Positions 8,782 to 16,285 of a stretch of DNA of 64,000 nucleotides are shown here, piece after piece. Numbering within the stretch: position 1 is the stretch's first letter; each line of letters starts with the position of its first letter. The position numbers were made by a program, and so were the translations under genes. Below the pieces are notes generated by a model. The model saw only the letters and a program-made list of their open reading frames with translations. It was not told the DNA's origin and did no database searches. This DNA comes from Labrys okinawensis (lineage in GTDB: Bacteria > Pseudomonadota > Alphaproteobacteria > Rhizobiales > Labraceae), in NCBI RefSeq assembly GCF_002982075.1, contig NZ_PUEJ01000003.1:620001-684000 (forward strand), written 5' to 3'.

Positions 8782-9885
8782 ATGATCCGTATATCCCTGG
8801 CTCTCGCCCTGAGCGTGTCCCTCGTGGGCCTGGCGCATGCCGCCTCGGCCTGGACCGGCGGCGACGACCTGCCCACCAATCCGCTCGCCTGCGATGCCAC
8901 GCCGGCCAGCGCGACGAGCAAGCCCTATGACGGCGGTGCCGTCACCGGCGCGCCCGACCGCAAGGGCAAGCCGATCAAGGTGGTCGACGTGCCCAAGCTT
9001 ATCGGCATCGGCTATTTCAACGCCACCTCCAAGGGCATTGCCGACGCGGCCAAGGAGCTCGGGAATGTCGATGCCAAGACCGACGGGCCGACCAAGGCCA
9101 ATATCGACGAACAGATCACCTTCATCGACAATTACATCACCTCCGGCGTCGACGGCATTCTCTATGCCGCCAATGATCCCGTCGCGATCGCGCCAGTTTT
9201 GAAGAAGGCGCTGTCCAAGGGCATCAACGTCGTCGGCTATGACGCCAATTCCACGCCGGATTCACGCCAGTGGTTCGTCAACCAGGCCGAGTTCAACGGC
9301 ATCGCCAAGGCCATGGTCGACAACATGGTCAAGGAGAGCGGCGAGGATGCGGGCGTTGCCATCGTCACCTCGACCTTCACCACGCCCAACCAGGCGCGCT
9401 GGATCGCCGAGATGGGTGCCTACGCCGCCAAGTGCCATCCCAAGCTGAAGCTCCTGGAGACGGTGGAGGCGCAGGAGGACAATGCGCTCTCCTTCTCGCA
9501 GGCGACCACGCTGATCAACAAATACGGCTCCGACCTCAAAGGCATCTTCGGCATGACCAGCGTCGCCACGCCGGCATCGGCCGAGGCGGTGACCCAGGCC
9601 GGCCAATGCGGCAAGGTGGCCGTGATCGGGCTGGCCACACCCAATGCGATGAAACCCTATGTCGCCAAGGATTGCGTGAAATCGGTGGTACTGTGGAACC
9701 CGGTCGATCTCGGTTATGCCGCCATGCAGGTCCTGCGCGCTACGGCCGATGGTTCGCTCAAGCCCGGCGACACCAAGGTCAAGGCCGGCAAGCTCGGCGA
9801 GCTCAACGTGATCAACGGCTCCGAAGTGCTCCTCGGTTCGCCCTTCGTGTTCACCAAGGAGAATATCGACAAGTTCGATTTCTGA
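8782..9885 (+). CDS. Periplasmic sugar-binding protein (LsrB/RhaS-like)
   Basis: A 367-residue periplasmic binding protein of the ribose-binding (type I) fold. The signal peptide ends at about residue 20-22 (LAHAASA). The fold is recognisable from PKLIGIGYFNATSKG (strand 1/helix 1), the hinge-side YDANSTPD and IGLATPNAMKPYV. It is the substrate receptor for the permeases upstream. By eye it is closest to LsrB/RhaS-type receptors, but I cannot assign the ligand. The gene is followed by a strong intrinsic terminator, so it closes this transcript. Confidence 0.9.
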   Translation: MIRISLALALSVSLVGLAHAASAWTGGDDLPTNPLACDATPASATSKPYDGGAVTGAPDRKGKPIKVVDVPKLIGIGYFNATSKGIADAAKELGNVDAKTDGPTKANIDEQITFIDNYITSGVDGILYAANDPVAIAPVLKKALSKGINVVGYDANSTPDSRQWFVNQAEFNGIAKAMVDNMVKESGEDAGVAIVTSTFTTPNQARWIAEMGAYAAKCHPKLKLLETVEAQEDNALSFSQATTLINKYGSDLKGIFGMTSVATPASAEAVTQAGQCGKVAVIGLATPNAMKPYVAKDCVKSVVLWNPVDLGYAAMQVLRATADGSLKPGDTKVKAGKLGELNVINGSEVLLGSPFVFTKENIDKFDF

Positions 9886-9950
9886 CGGAAGACCAAGGCT
9901 GTAGGCGCCTTTTCCGAATCGGATTGTCGCCTGGGCCAGCAGCGCATGTG

Positions 9951-9979
9951 AAGCCGGGAGAAATCCCGGCTTTTCCTTT
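9951..9979 (+). terminator. Rho-independent terminator after sugar ABC operon
   Basis: Arms AAGCCGGGA and TCCCGGCTT pair perfectly around a GAAA loop, followed by TTCCTTT. It lies 65 bases after the binding-protein stop and separates the transporter transcript from the hydrolase/kinase genes. Confidence 0.85.
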
Positions 9980-10038
9980 GACGTCGTTCCGGAATCGGTG
10001 TGGAGAAAGCAGTATCCGACTACCCGCCCGGATGCCTC

Positions 10039-10083
10039 TTGACAGGGGGCGAATTGCACGGGAAGATCGTTTGTACACAAACG
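10039..10083 (+). promoter_or_regulatory. Candidate promoter with overlapping palindromic operator
   Basis: TTGACA at 10039-10044, a 17-base spacer, then GAAGAT at 10062-10067 as a weak -10. Directly downstream, CGTTTGTACACAAACG (10068-10083) is a palindrome matching at 7 of 8 pairs. The layout fits a repressed promoter driving the hydrolase/kinase/transporter genes. It does not resemble the 4931 palindrome, so a different regulator may act here. Confidence 0.45.
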
Positions 10084-10112
10084 AATTTCGGCGCTTTCTC
10101 GAAGGGGCAGCC

Positions 10113-11159
10113 ATGGCTATTTCCGCTCAAAGCCGTGCTCGGGGGGCGCTGGTCGGCCTGGCGATCGGCGATGCCTTGGGCATGCCCACGCAATATATGC
10201 CGCGGGCTCTGGTCTCGGCACGCTATGGTATTCTCGAGCGCTTCGAACCGGCACCCGACGACAATCCGATCAGCCGCGGCATGCCGGCCGGGCGTGTGAC
10301 GGATGATACCGACCAAGCCGTCATCCTCGGCAAGCTTCTGGTCGAGGGCAAGGGCTATGTCGATCCCAGGCGTTTCGCCGACGAACTCCTGGCCTGGGAA
10401 ACCCGCATGATCGCGGCCGGCTCGGCCGATCTCCTGGGCCCTTCCACCCGCAAGGCGCTGACGCTGATCGCCGAAGGCATGCCGACGGACGAAACCGGGC
10501 GCACCGGCGCCACCAACGGCGCGGCCATGCGCGTTGCCCCGGTCGGCATCGTCTTTCCCGCACGTCCCGTCGAGGCGCTGGTCGACGCCGTCTTCCAGTC
10601 CGGCCATGTCACTCACAACACCACCATAGGCCTCGCCGGCGCGTCGGCCGTCGCCGCGGCCGTCAGTGCTGCCGTGGACGGAGCCACTATCGATGAAGCC
10701 TTGCAGGCTGCCGTCGAGGGCGCGCGGCAGGGTGCGAAACGCGGCTTCTATTTCGCCGGCGGCGACATCGCCGCGCGGATCGGCTGGGCGATCGAGCTGG
10801 TGCGGGGCAAAAGCGAGGCCGAGGCCCTCGATCTCATCTACGACATCGTCGGAACCGGCGTCGCCACGCAGGAAGCCGTGCCCGCCGCAATGGCCATCAT
10901 CTCGCTGGCGCCCGACGACCCCTGGCGCATCTGCCGCCTGTCGGCGAGCCTGGGCGGCGACTGCGATACCGTCGCCGCCATCGCCGGTGCTGTGGCCGGC
11001 GCCTGCCACGGCGTCGAAGCATTTCCCGCGCCGGTGACCGCAGCCCTCGAATCCGCCAATCCGGACCTCGATCTTATCGGCCTGGCGGACCGTCTCCTCG
11101 CTCTGCGCGGCAGGGCGTCGATCCTGCCTCCCGTCGCGAAGGGAACTTCCTCGGCATGA
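10113..11159 (+). CDS. ADP-ribosylglycohydrolase-family protein (YegU-like)
   Basis: A 348-residue cytoplasmic hydrolase of the ADP-ribosylglycohydrolase (ARH/DraG) superfamily. The metal-binding signatures are visible: GLAIGDALG (about residue 15), VTDDTDQ (62-68) and the C-terminal SLGGDCDTVAAIAG. Members split N- or O-glycosidic bonds to ribose, on proteins or on small ribosides. The downstream PfkB kinase overlaps it by 4 bases (ATGA). The same hydrolase-kinase pairing occurs in E. coli yegU-yegV, and the transporter context points to a small ribosylated substrate rather than protein ADP-ribose. The frame is open upstream to about 9270, but the ATG at 10113 begins the conserved domain and follows GGGGCAG. 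Confidence 0.88.
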   Translation: MAISAQSRARGALVGLAIGDALGMPTQYMPRALVSARYGILERFEPAPDDNPISRGMPAGRVTDDTDQAVILGKLLVEGKGYVDPRRFADELLAWETRMIAAGSADLLGPSTRKALTLIAEGMPTDETGRTGATNGAAMRVAPVGIVFPARPVEALVDAVFQSGHVTHNTTIGLAGASAVAAAVSAAVDGATIDEALQAAVEGARQGAKRGFYFAGGDIAARIGWAIELVRGKSEAEALDLIYDIVGTGVATQEAVPAAMAIISLAPDDPWRICRLSASLGGDCDTVAAIAGAVAGACHGVEAFPAPVTAALESANPDLDLIGLADRLLALRGRASILPPVAKGTSSA

Positions 11160-12127
11160 GCAAGAGGCCGCCTCCCACCCGGCTCCTCTCCGTCGGCAGT
11201 GTCCTGGCCGATATCCGCCTCGACGTGCCCTGCCTGCCGCAGCGGGGCGGCGACGTACTGGGCTCCGAGGCGACGATCAGCGCGGGAGGGGGCTTCAACA
11301 TTCTCGCGGCGGCTGCTCGCAACGGCCTCAAGGCCGCCTTTGCCGGGCAGCATGGCAATGGTCCCTATGGCGAGCGCATCCGTCGCGAACTGGCAGCCGA
11401 AGGCATCGAGGCCCTGATGCCGGCGAGCCGGGATGGCGACAGCGGCTTTTGCATCGTGATGGTGGAGCCCGACGGCGAGCGCACCTTCGTCACCAGCCCG
11501 GGCGTCGAAGCGCGGCCGGGGCAAAAACCGCTTCCCACTTTGCAACTGGGGCCGGCCGATGCGCTGTTCGCTTCGGGCTACGACCTTTGCTACCCGGAGC
11601 TTGGTCCGGCGATCGCCGATTGGATCGGCGACCTGCCGGCGAGCGTCACCGTGATGATCGATCCCGGCCCCCTGGTCGCCGACATTCCCGCCGAGATCAT
11701 GGCCGCGGTATTGGCGAGGGCCGATATCTTCACCCTGAACCGACGCGAGGCTGGCCTGCTCACCGGAAGCGATGACAGGGCGGAAGCGGCCAAGCGGGTT
11801 CGCGATCGCCTGTCGCCGGGCGCATTGGTGATCCTGAGGGATGGCCCGGCCGGGTGCTTCCTGCTCGGCTGCGACATTGGGGAGCCCGGCCTGCAGGTTC
11901 CCGCGCCGGTCGTGCAGATGGTCGACGCGACCGGAGCGGGAGATGCCCATACGGGCGTGTTCCTGGCCGCGCTCGCGTCTGGCTGTCCCGCTGCCGAGGC
12001 CGCAAGGCGCGCCAATGCCGCCGCTGCCCTTGCCGTCACCCGCAAGGGGCCGGCGACCGCGCCCCGCACGGACGAACTGGCCGCCTTCCTTGCCGAACAG
12101 GAGGCCGAGAGGACAACAAAAGGATAG
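11156..12127 (+). CDS. PfkB-family carbohydrate kinase (YegV-like)
   Basis: A 323-residue ribokinase-fold kinase. It has the N-terminal PfkB signature region (SAGGGFNILAAAARNG, about residues 41-56) and the C-terminal ATP/anion-hole motif DATGAGDAHTGVF with the catalytic Asp (about 260-272). It probably phosphorylates the sugar released by the ADP-ribosylglycohydrolase-like enzyme, to whose gene it is translationally coupled. Substrate identity cannot be read from sequence. The product would be a natural inducer for a DeoR-type regulator, which is inference. Confidence 0.9.
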   Translation: MSKRPPPTRLLSVGSVLADIRLDVPCLPQRGGDVLGSEATISAGGGFNILAAAARNGLKAAFAGQHGNGPYGERIRRELAAEGIEALMPASRDGDSGFCIVMVEPDGERTFVTSPGVEARPGQKPLPTLQLGPADALFASGYDLCYPELGPAIADWIGDLPASVTVMIDPGPLVADIPAEIMAAVLARADIFTLNRREAGLLTGSDDRAEAAKRVRDRLSPGALVILRDGPAGCFLLGCDIGEPGLQVPAPVVQMVDATGAGDAHTGVFLAALASGCPAAEAARRANAAAALAVTRKGPATAPRTDELAAFLAEQEAERTTKG

Positions 12128-12213
12128 GGCGGATGCCCCGCAGGCACGAACGCCCAGCCAATGATAAGAAAATCGAGAGCAGAATGTCGCCATCGACGAA
12201 GGGAATTGGAAAG

Positions 12214-13278
12214 ATGACATATCGGATCACCCGCCGCCATTTCACCGCCTTGGGAGCCGCGGCCGTCGCCGGCCTGTGGGCACGCCCGGGCTCTGCCCAG
12301 GCCAAGGAAATCACCGTGCTCAACTGGAAGGGCTACGGCACCGACGAGGCCTTCGCGCTCAAGGCCTTCGCCGAGCAGACCGGCATCACGGTCAAGCACG
12401 ACTATTTCAACTCCGAACCGGAGATGCTGACCAAGCTGCGCACCAATCCGGGTGCCTATGACGTGGTGCTGATCAACAGCGCCCGCACCCAGCAGGCCCA
12501 GGCCGAGGGCCTGATCGACCCGGTCGACCTTGCCACCATCGCCAATGCTAAGGATCTGGCTCCGGCCCTGAAGGACCACGCCAACCTCAAGGCCGACGGC
12601 AAGACCTATGGTCTCGCCTGGCTCTGGGGCATGAATTCCCTCGCCGTGCGGCAGGGCATCAGCGCCGACAGTTGGACGATCTTCTCCGACCCCAAATATG
12701 CCGGCAAGCTCGCTTTGTTCGACGACGCCGTGACCTCTGTCGGCATCGGCGCTTTGCTGACCGGGCAGGATGCCAACGATCCCAAAGACCTCGCCAAGAT
12801 CACCGAGGTGCTGAAGGCGATGAAGCCGAACGTCAAGCTGATGTGGTCGAGCGAGGACGAGTGGAACAAGGCGTTTGCCGCCAAGTCCTTCGACATCTCC
12901 GTCTACTGGTCGGGCGCGGCGGTGCGCTCCATCCGCCAGCACAAGCTGCCGGTGGAATTCATCGTGCCCAAGGAAGGCGCCATCGGCTGGCTCGATAGCC
13001 TGGCAGTGCCGACCTCCAGCACCAAGAAGGAGGATGCGCTCAAATTTCTCAACTACATGATCGATCCTACCTTCTACCTCACCTGGGCCAAGGAGGCAGG
13101 CGCCCCGGCCTCCGCCAATGAGGGAGCGATGAACAAGCTGCCGGCCGATGATCTCAACCGGCAGATTCACAAGGCCGACTACCTGCCGAAGCTGACCTTC
13201 ATGGCCGCCTTGCCGGATGATCGCCGCCAGTCCTTCAACGATCTGTGGGAAGAAGTGAAGGCCTTCTACGCCAAGTAG
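12214..13278 (+). CDS. Tat-exported polyamine-type ABC substrate-binding protein (PotD-like)
   Basis: A 354-residue periplasmic binding protein of the spermidine/putrescine (type II) fold. The leader TRRHFTALGAAAVAG with cleavage after SAQA is a twin-arginine signal, unlike the Sec signals of the other receptors here. The mature start EITVLNWKGYGTDEAF and the SWTIFSDPKYAGKLALFDD region are PotD/PotF-like. The start at 12214 puts the Tat signal at the N-terminus; the frame is open further upstream but without conserved sequence. It is the receptor for the permeases and ATPase downstream. The ligand could be a polyamine, an opine-like or an amino-sugar compound. Confidence 0.9.
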   Translation: MTYRITRRHFTALGAAAVAGLWARPGSAQAKEITVLNWKGYGTDEAFALKAFAEQTGITVKHDYFNSEPEMLTKLRTNPGAYDVVLINSARTQQAQAEGLIDPVDLATIANAKDLAPALKDHANLKADGKTYGLAWLWGMNSLAVRQGISADSWTIFSDPKYAGKLALFDDAVTSVGIGALLTGQDANDPKDLAKITEVLKAMKPNVKLMWSSEDEWNKAFAAKSFDISVYWSGAAVRSIRQHKLPVEFIVPKEGAIGWLDSLAVPTSSTKKEDALKFLNYMIDPTFYLTWAKEAGAPASANEGAMNKLPADDLNRQIHKADYLPKLTFMAALPDDRRQSFNDLWEEVKAFYAK

Positions 13279-13430
13279 CAAGGCTTCAAGAAAGTATAGC
13301 TGATTCAAGGGTGTAGCCAGTCCTGATGAATCGGTTCGGCAGGGCCGCGGCGGGCCTCGCTGCCACCGGCGGCCTCGGAAAGGACTCTCGCATCAAGGGC
13401 TTGGCAGCCTGGTGTGAATCAGATCGGCAG

Positions 13431-13456
13431 GCCCTTGTCGCCTTGGACAAGGGCCG
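13431..13456 (+). other. Intercistronic hairpin after PotD-like gene
   Basis: GGCCCTTGTC and GACAAGGGCC form perfect 10-bp arms with a 6-base loop and no T-run. It lies in the 271-base gap between the binding-protein and permease genes, the same position as the hairpin at 8632 in the other transporter operon. Message stabilisation or partial attenuation is likely. I see nothing else in this gap apart from the AGGGAGG ribosome site before 13550. Confidence 0.5.
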
Positions 13457-13549
13457 GTCGCTACTGCCCTGCAATCGCGGGAAGGATCCATGGCGCTTGG
13501 TGCATCGCCGCTTTCAGGCAGAGCGATGCTGGCGACAAGGGAGGGATGA

Positions 13550-14452
13550 GTGGAGATCGTGTCGAAAGCCGATGGCGGCAAGGCAGGCCCCCGCAGGCGC
13601 CTGGGGCAGGGCTGGACCACGGCGGCCTTGTTGACGCCGGCCTATGGCTGGCTGCTGCTGGCCGTCTTCCTGCCGCTCTGCGCCATGCTGTTCTTCAGCT
13701 TCCTGAAGAGCTCGCCGGTCCCGGGGCGGGCGCTGGTCTACACCGTCGACAACTATCTCGCCTTCATCAAGCGGCCCTATCTGTTCAACGTCGCCTGGAC
13801 CTCGATCCAGATCGGGCTGTGGACCACGGGGCTGTGCGCGCTGATCGGCCTCCCCGCCGCGATCGCCCTGGCAAGGGCGACCGCCGGGCGTTCGCGACAC
13901 ATCCTGTTCCTCCTCATCATCCTGCCGTTCTGGACCAACGGGCTGGTGCGCGTGTTCTCCTGGACCATGGTGCTGAGGGAAGGGGGCATACTCGATTATG
14001 CCCTGCACTGGCTCGTGCCGGCGGCGCCCTCGGTGTCGCTGCTCTACAGCTTTCCGGCCATCATCATCGGCCTGGTCCATGCCTATCTGCCCTATATGAT
14101 CCTGACCTGCTATCTCTCAGCCACGGCGATCGAGGATTCGACCATCGAGGCCGCCCGCAGTCTCGGCGCCCGCACCCCGGTGGTATTCTGGAAGATCCTG
14201 CTGCCGCTCTGCATGCCCGGCCTGATTTCCGGGGCGATCCTGATCTTCGTGCCGGTGATCGGCAGCTTCATGGAGCCCCGCATCCTGGGGGGGCGCATCG
14301 GCGTCACCATGGGTACCGTGATCGAGGACCAGTTCACCGCGGCCTTCAACTGGCCGCTGGGCGCGGCCCTGTCCTTCACCATGCTGGCGGTGGTGCTCGC
14401 GATCTTCGCCGTCTCCTCGCGCGTGCTCTCCGGCCGCGCCGCGACGCCGTAG
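13550..14452 (+). CDS. Polyamine-type ABC transporter permease (PotB-like)
   Basis: A 300-residue inner-membrane permease starting at GTG 13550 behind AGGGAGG. It has six predicted membrane helices and the EAA loop region ATAIEDSTIEAARSLGARTPVVFWKILLPL (about residues 190-220) that docks the ATPase. It is adjacent to a PotC-like partner, giving the standard PotBC heterodimer. Confidence 0.92.
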   Translation: MEIVSKADGGKAGPRRRLGQGWTTAALLTPAYGWLLLAVFLPLCAMLFFSFLKSSPVPGRALVYTVDNYLAFIKRPYLFNVAWTSIQIGLWTTGLCALIGLPAAIALARATAGRSRHILFLLIILPFWTNGLVRVFSWTMVLREGGILDYALHWLVPAAPSVSLLYSFPAIIIGLVHAYLPYMILTCYLSATAIEDSTIEAARSLGARTPVVFWKILLPLCMPGLISGAILIFVPVIGSFMEPRILGGRIGVTMGTVIEDQFTAAFNWPLGAALSFTMLAVVLAIFAVSSRVLSGRAATP

Positions 14453-14461
14453 GAGGGAGCC

Positions 14462-15241
14462 ATGATCGCACTCGGGCGCACTTTCCTGGCCGCCACCCTG
14501 GTCTTCCTCTATCTGCCCATCGCGGTGATGGTGGCGATGGCTTTCAACGCCTCGCCTCTCTACACCCTGCCGATCGAGCCGACCTTCCACTGGTTCGGCG
14601 TGCTCGCCGAGAATGGACCGCTCCTCTCGGCCACATACAACAGCCTGATGATCGCCCTGGCGACCTCGATCATCGCCACATCAGTAGGCACGCTGGCCTC
14701 GCTCGCCCTCAATCGCCGCACCTTCCGGGGACAGTCGCTGCTCAAGGTGCTGCTGCTGCCTCCGATCGCCATTCCCTGGCTGATCACCGGCACGGCCATG
14801 CTGGTGTTCTTCTTCTGGACGGGCATTGGGCGCGGCCTGCATGCCATGCTGATCGGTCATGTCGCCCTGGCCATCCCCTATGTCGTCCTGATCGTCGGCA
14901 CCGGCATCCAGACATTGCGGGCCGATCTCGAGGAGGCGGCGATGAGCCTGGGCTCGACGCCGATCCATGCCTTCTTTGCGGTGACGCTGCCTTTGCTGGC
15001 ACCGAGCATCATCGCGGCCCTGCTGTTCGCCTTCGCGGTTTCGCTCGACCAGTTCGTGGTCTCCTACTTCCTGGCGACGCCGGGCGTCTCCACTCTGCCG
15101 GTCGAGATCTATGCCTCGATCCGCAAGGGCTTCACGCCGGAGATCAATGCGATCTCCGCCATCTTCCTCGGCGTCTCGGCCGTTCTCGTGCTGATCTTCG
15201 CCCAATTGTCCAATCTGGGAGGCAGTCGTGATCGGCGTTGA
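14462..15241 (+). CDS. Polyamine-type ABC transporter permease (PotC-like)
   Basis: A 259-residue six-helix permease. The EAA loop (DLEEAAMSLGSTPIHAFFAVTLPLL, about residues 155-180) and the FAVSLDQFVVSYF segment are typical of PotC. AGGAGG precedes the ATG. The ATPase gene starts inside its last 14 bases, so expression of the two is coupled. Confidence 0.92.
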   Translation: MIALGRTFLAATLVFLYLPIAVMVAMAFNASPLYTLPIEPTFHWFGVLAENGPLLSATYNSLMIALATSIIATSVGTLASLALNRRTFRGQSLLKVLLLPPIAIPWLITGTAMLVFFFWTGIGRGLHAMLIGHVALAIPYVVLIVGTGIQTLRADLEEAAMSLGSTPIHAFFAVTLPLLAPSIIAALLFAFAVSLDQFVVSYFLATPGVSTLPVEIYASIRKGFTPEINAISAIFLGVSAVLVLIFAQLSNLGGSRDRR

Positions 15242-16283
15242 AGTCGCTTCGATCAGCAAGGGCTACGGATCCTTGCGCGTGCTCGAGAAGGTGAGCACCG
15301 CCTTCAAGGCGGGCGAGTTCACCAGCCTGCTCGGCCCTTCCGGTTCCGGCAAGACCACGCTGCTGCGCATCATCGGCGGCTTCGTCGATCCGGACGAGGG
15401 CAGGATCCTGTTCGGCGGCGAGGATGTCACCGAGGTTGCCCTGTGGCAGCGCAAGGTCGGCATGGTGTTCCAGTCCTATGCGCTGTTTCCACATATGAGC
15501 GTTTTCGACAATGTCATCTTCGGGCTCAACCGCCAGGGCATCCGGGGCGAGGCCGCGCGCAAGGAGGTGGGCCGGGTGCTGGAGATGGTCCATCTCACCG
15601 GCTTCGAGCAGCGCAAACCCAAGCAGCTTTCGGGCGGCCAGCAGCAGCGCGTGGCGCTCGCCCGCGCCATCGTCACCAAGCCGCGGGTACTTCTGCTGGA
15701 CGAGCCCCTGTCAGCGCTCGACCGCCGCCTGCGCCAGGACATGCAGATCGAATTGCGCCGCATCCAGCGCGAGAGCGGCCTCACCACCATTTTCGTCACC
15801 CATGACCAGGAGGAGGCGCTGACCCTCTCCGATACCGTCGCCATCCTCGACGGTGGCCGCATCGTGCAGGAGGGCGCGCCGCTCGACATCTATGAGCGAC
15901 CGCGCACGCGTTTTGCCGCCTCCTTCCTGGGAGACGCCAATTTCTTCGAAGGCAGCGTGACAGGGGACGGCATCGCGATCGGAAGCGGCGTCATTCACAC
16001 GGGCGACGGGCTTCCCAGCCCCGGCAGCAAGGTCACGGCAGCGGTGCGGCCCGAAAAGATGCGGCTTCTGGCGCCGGGAGAAAACCCCGGCAGCGATAAC
16101 GTCTTCGCCACGAGGATACGCGAGATCATCTATGCCGGCGCGGTCTCGACCTTCATTGCCGAAGGGCCCGGCGGCGGCGACATCAAGGTGCTGTCCCAGA
16201 ACCGGGAGATCTCGCCGGTCTCGCCCGGACAGGCCATCACGCTGGCGTGGTCACCGGCCAATACCGTCCTGCTGCAGGCCTGA
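15228..16283 (+). CDS. Polyamine-type ABC transporter ATP-binding protein (PotA-like)
   Basis: A 351-residue ATPase with Walker A GPSGSGKTTLLRIIGG (about residues 37-50), Q-loop, signature LSGGQQQRVALARAI, Walker B VLLLDEPLSALD and H-loop THDQEEAL, followed by a C-terminal TOBE-type regulatory domain (about 240-345). It starts at GTG within the preceding permease gene (14-base overlap). It energises the PotBC-like channel and is followed 2 bases later by the glycoside hydrolase, so sugar hydrolysis and this transporter are genetically linked. Confidence 0.93.
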   Translation: MIGVEVASISKGYGSLRVLEKVSTAFKAGEFTSLLGPSGSGKTTLLRIIGGFVDPDEGRILFGGEDVTEVALWQRKVGMVFQSYALFPHMSVFDNVIFGLNRQGIRGEAARKEVGRVLEMVHLTGFEQRKPKQLSGGQQQRVALARAIVTKPRVLLLDEPLSALDRRLRQDMQIELRRIQRESGLTTIFVTHDQEEALTLSDTVAILDGGRIVQEGAPLDIYERPRTRFAASFLGDANFFEGSVTGDGIAIGSGVIHTGDGLPSPGSKVTAAVRPEKMRLLAPGENPGSDNVFATRIREIIYAGAVSTFIAEGPGGGDIKVLSQNREISPVSPGQAITLAWSPANTVLLQA

Positions 16284-16285
16284 CG

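Noticed and set aside
6439..8838. Very long minus-strand open frame (about 799 codons) opposite the sugar permease genes
   Set aside because: Its product is a His/Asp/Gln/Arg-rich string without domains, the usual antisense shadow of GC-rich membrane-protein genes. The plus strand encodes clear permeases.
8782..9885. Autoinducer-2 receptor (LsrB) as the specific function of the binding protein
   Set aside because: The fold and operon type fit, but there are no lsrK, lsrF, lsrG or lsrR partners and the ligand residues cannot be confirmed by eye, so only a general sugar-receptor call is justified.
9270..10112. Upstream extension of the ADP-ribosylglycohydrolase frame into the binding-protein gene
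   Set aside because: It would read the sugar-binding-protein gene in the wrong frame and cross a strong terminator. The ATG at 10113 begins the conserved domain.
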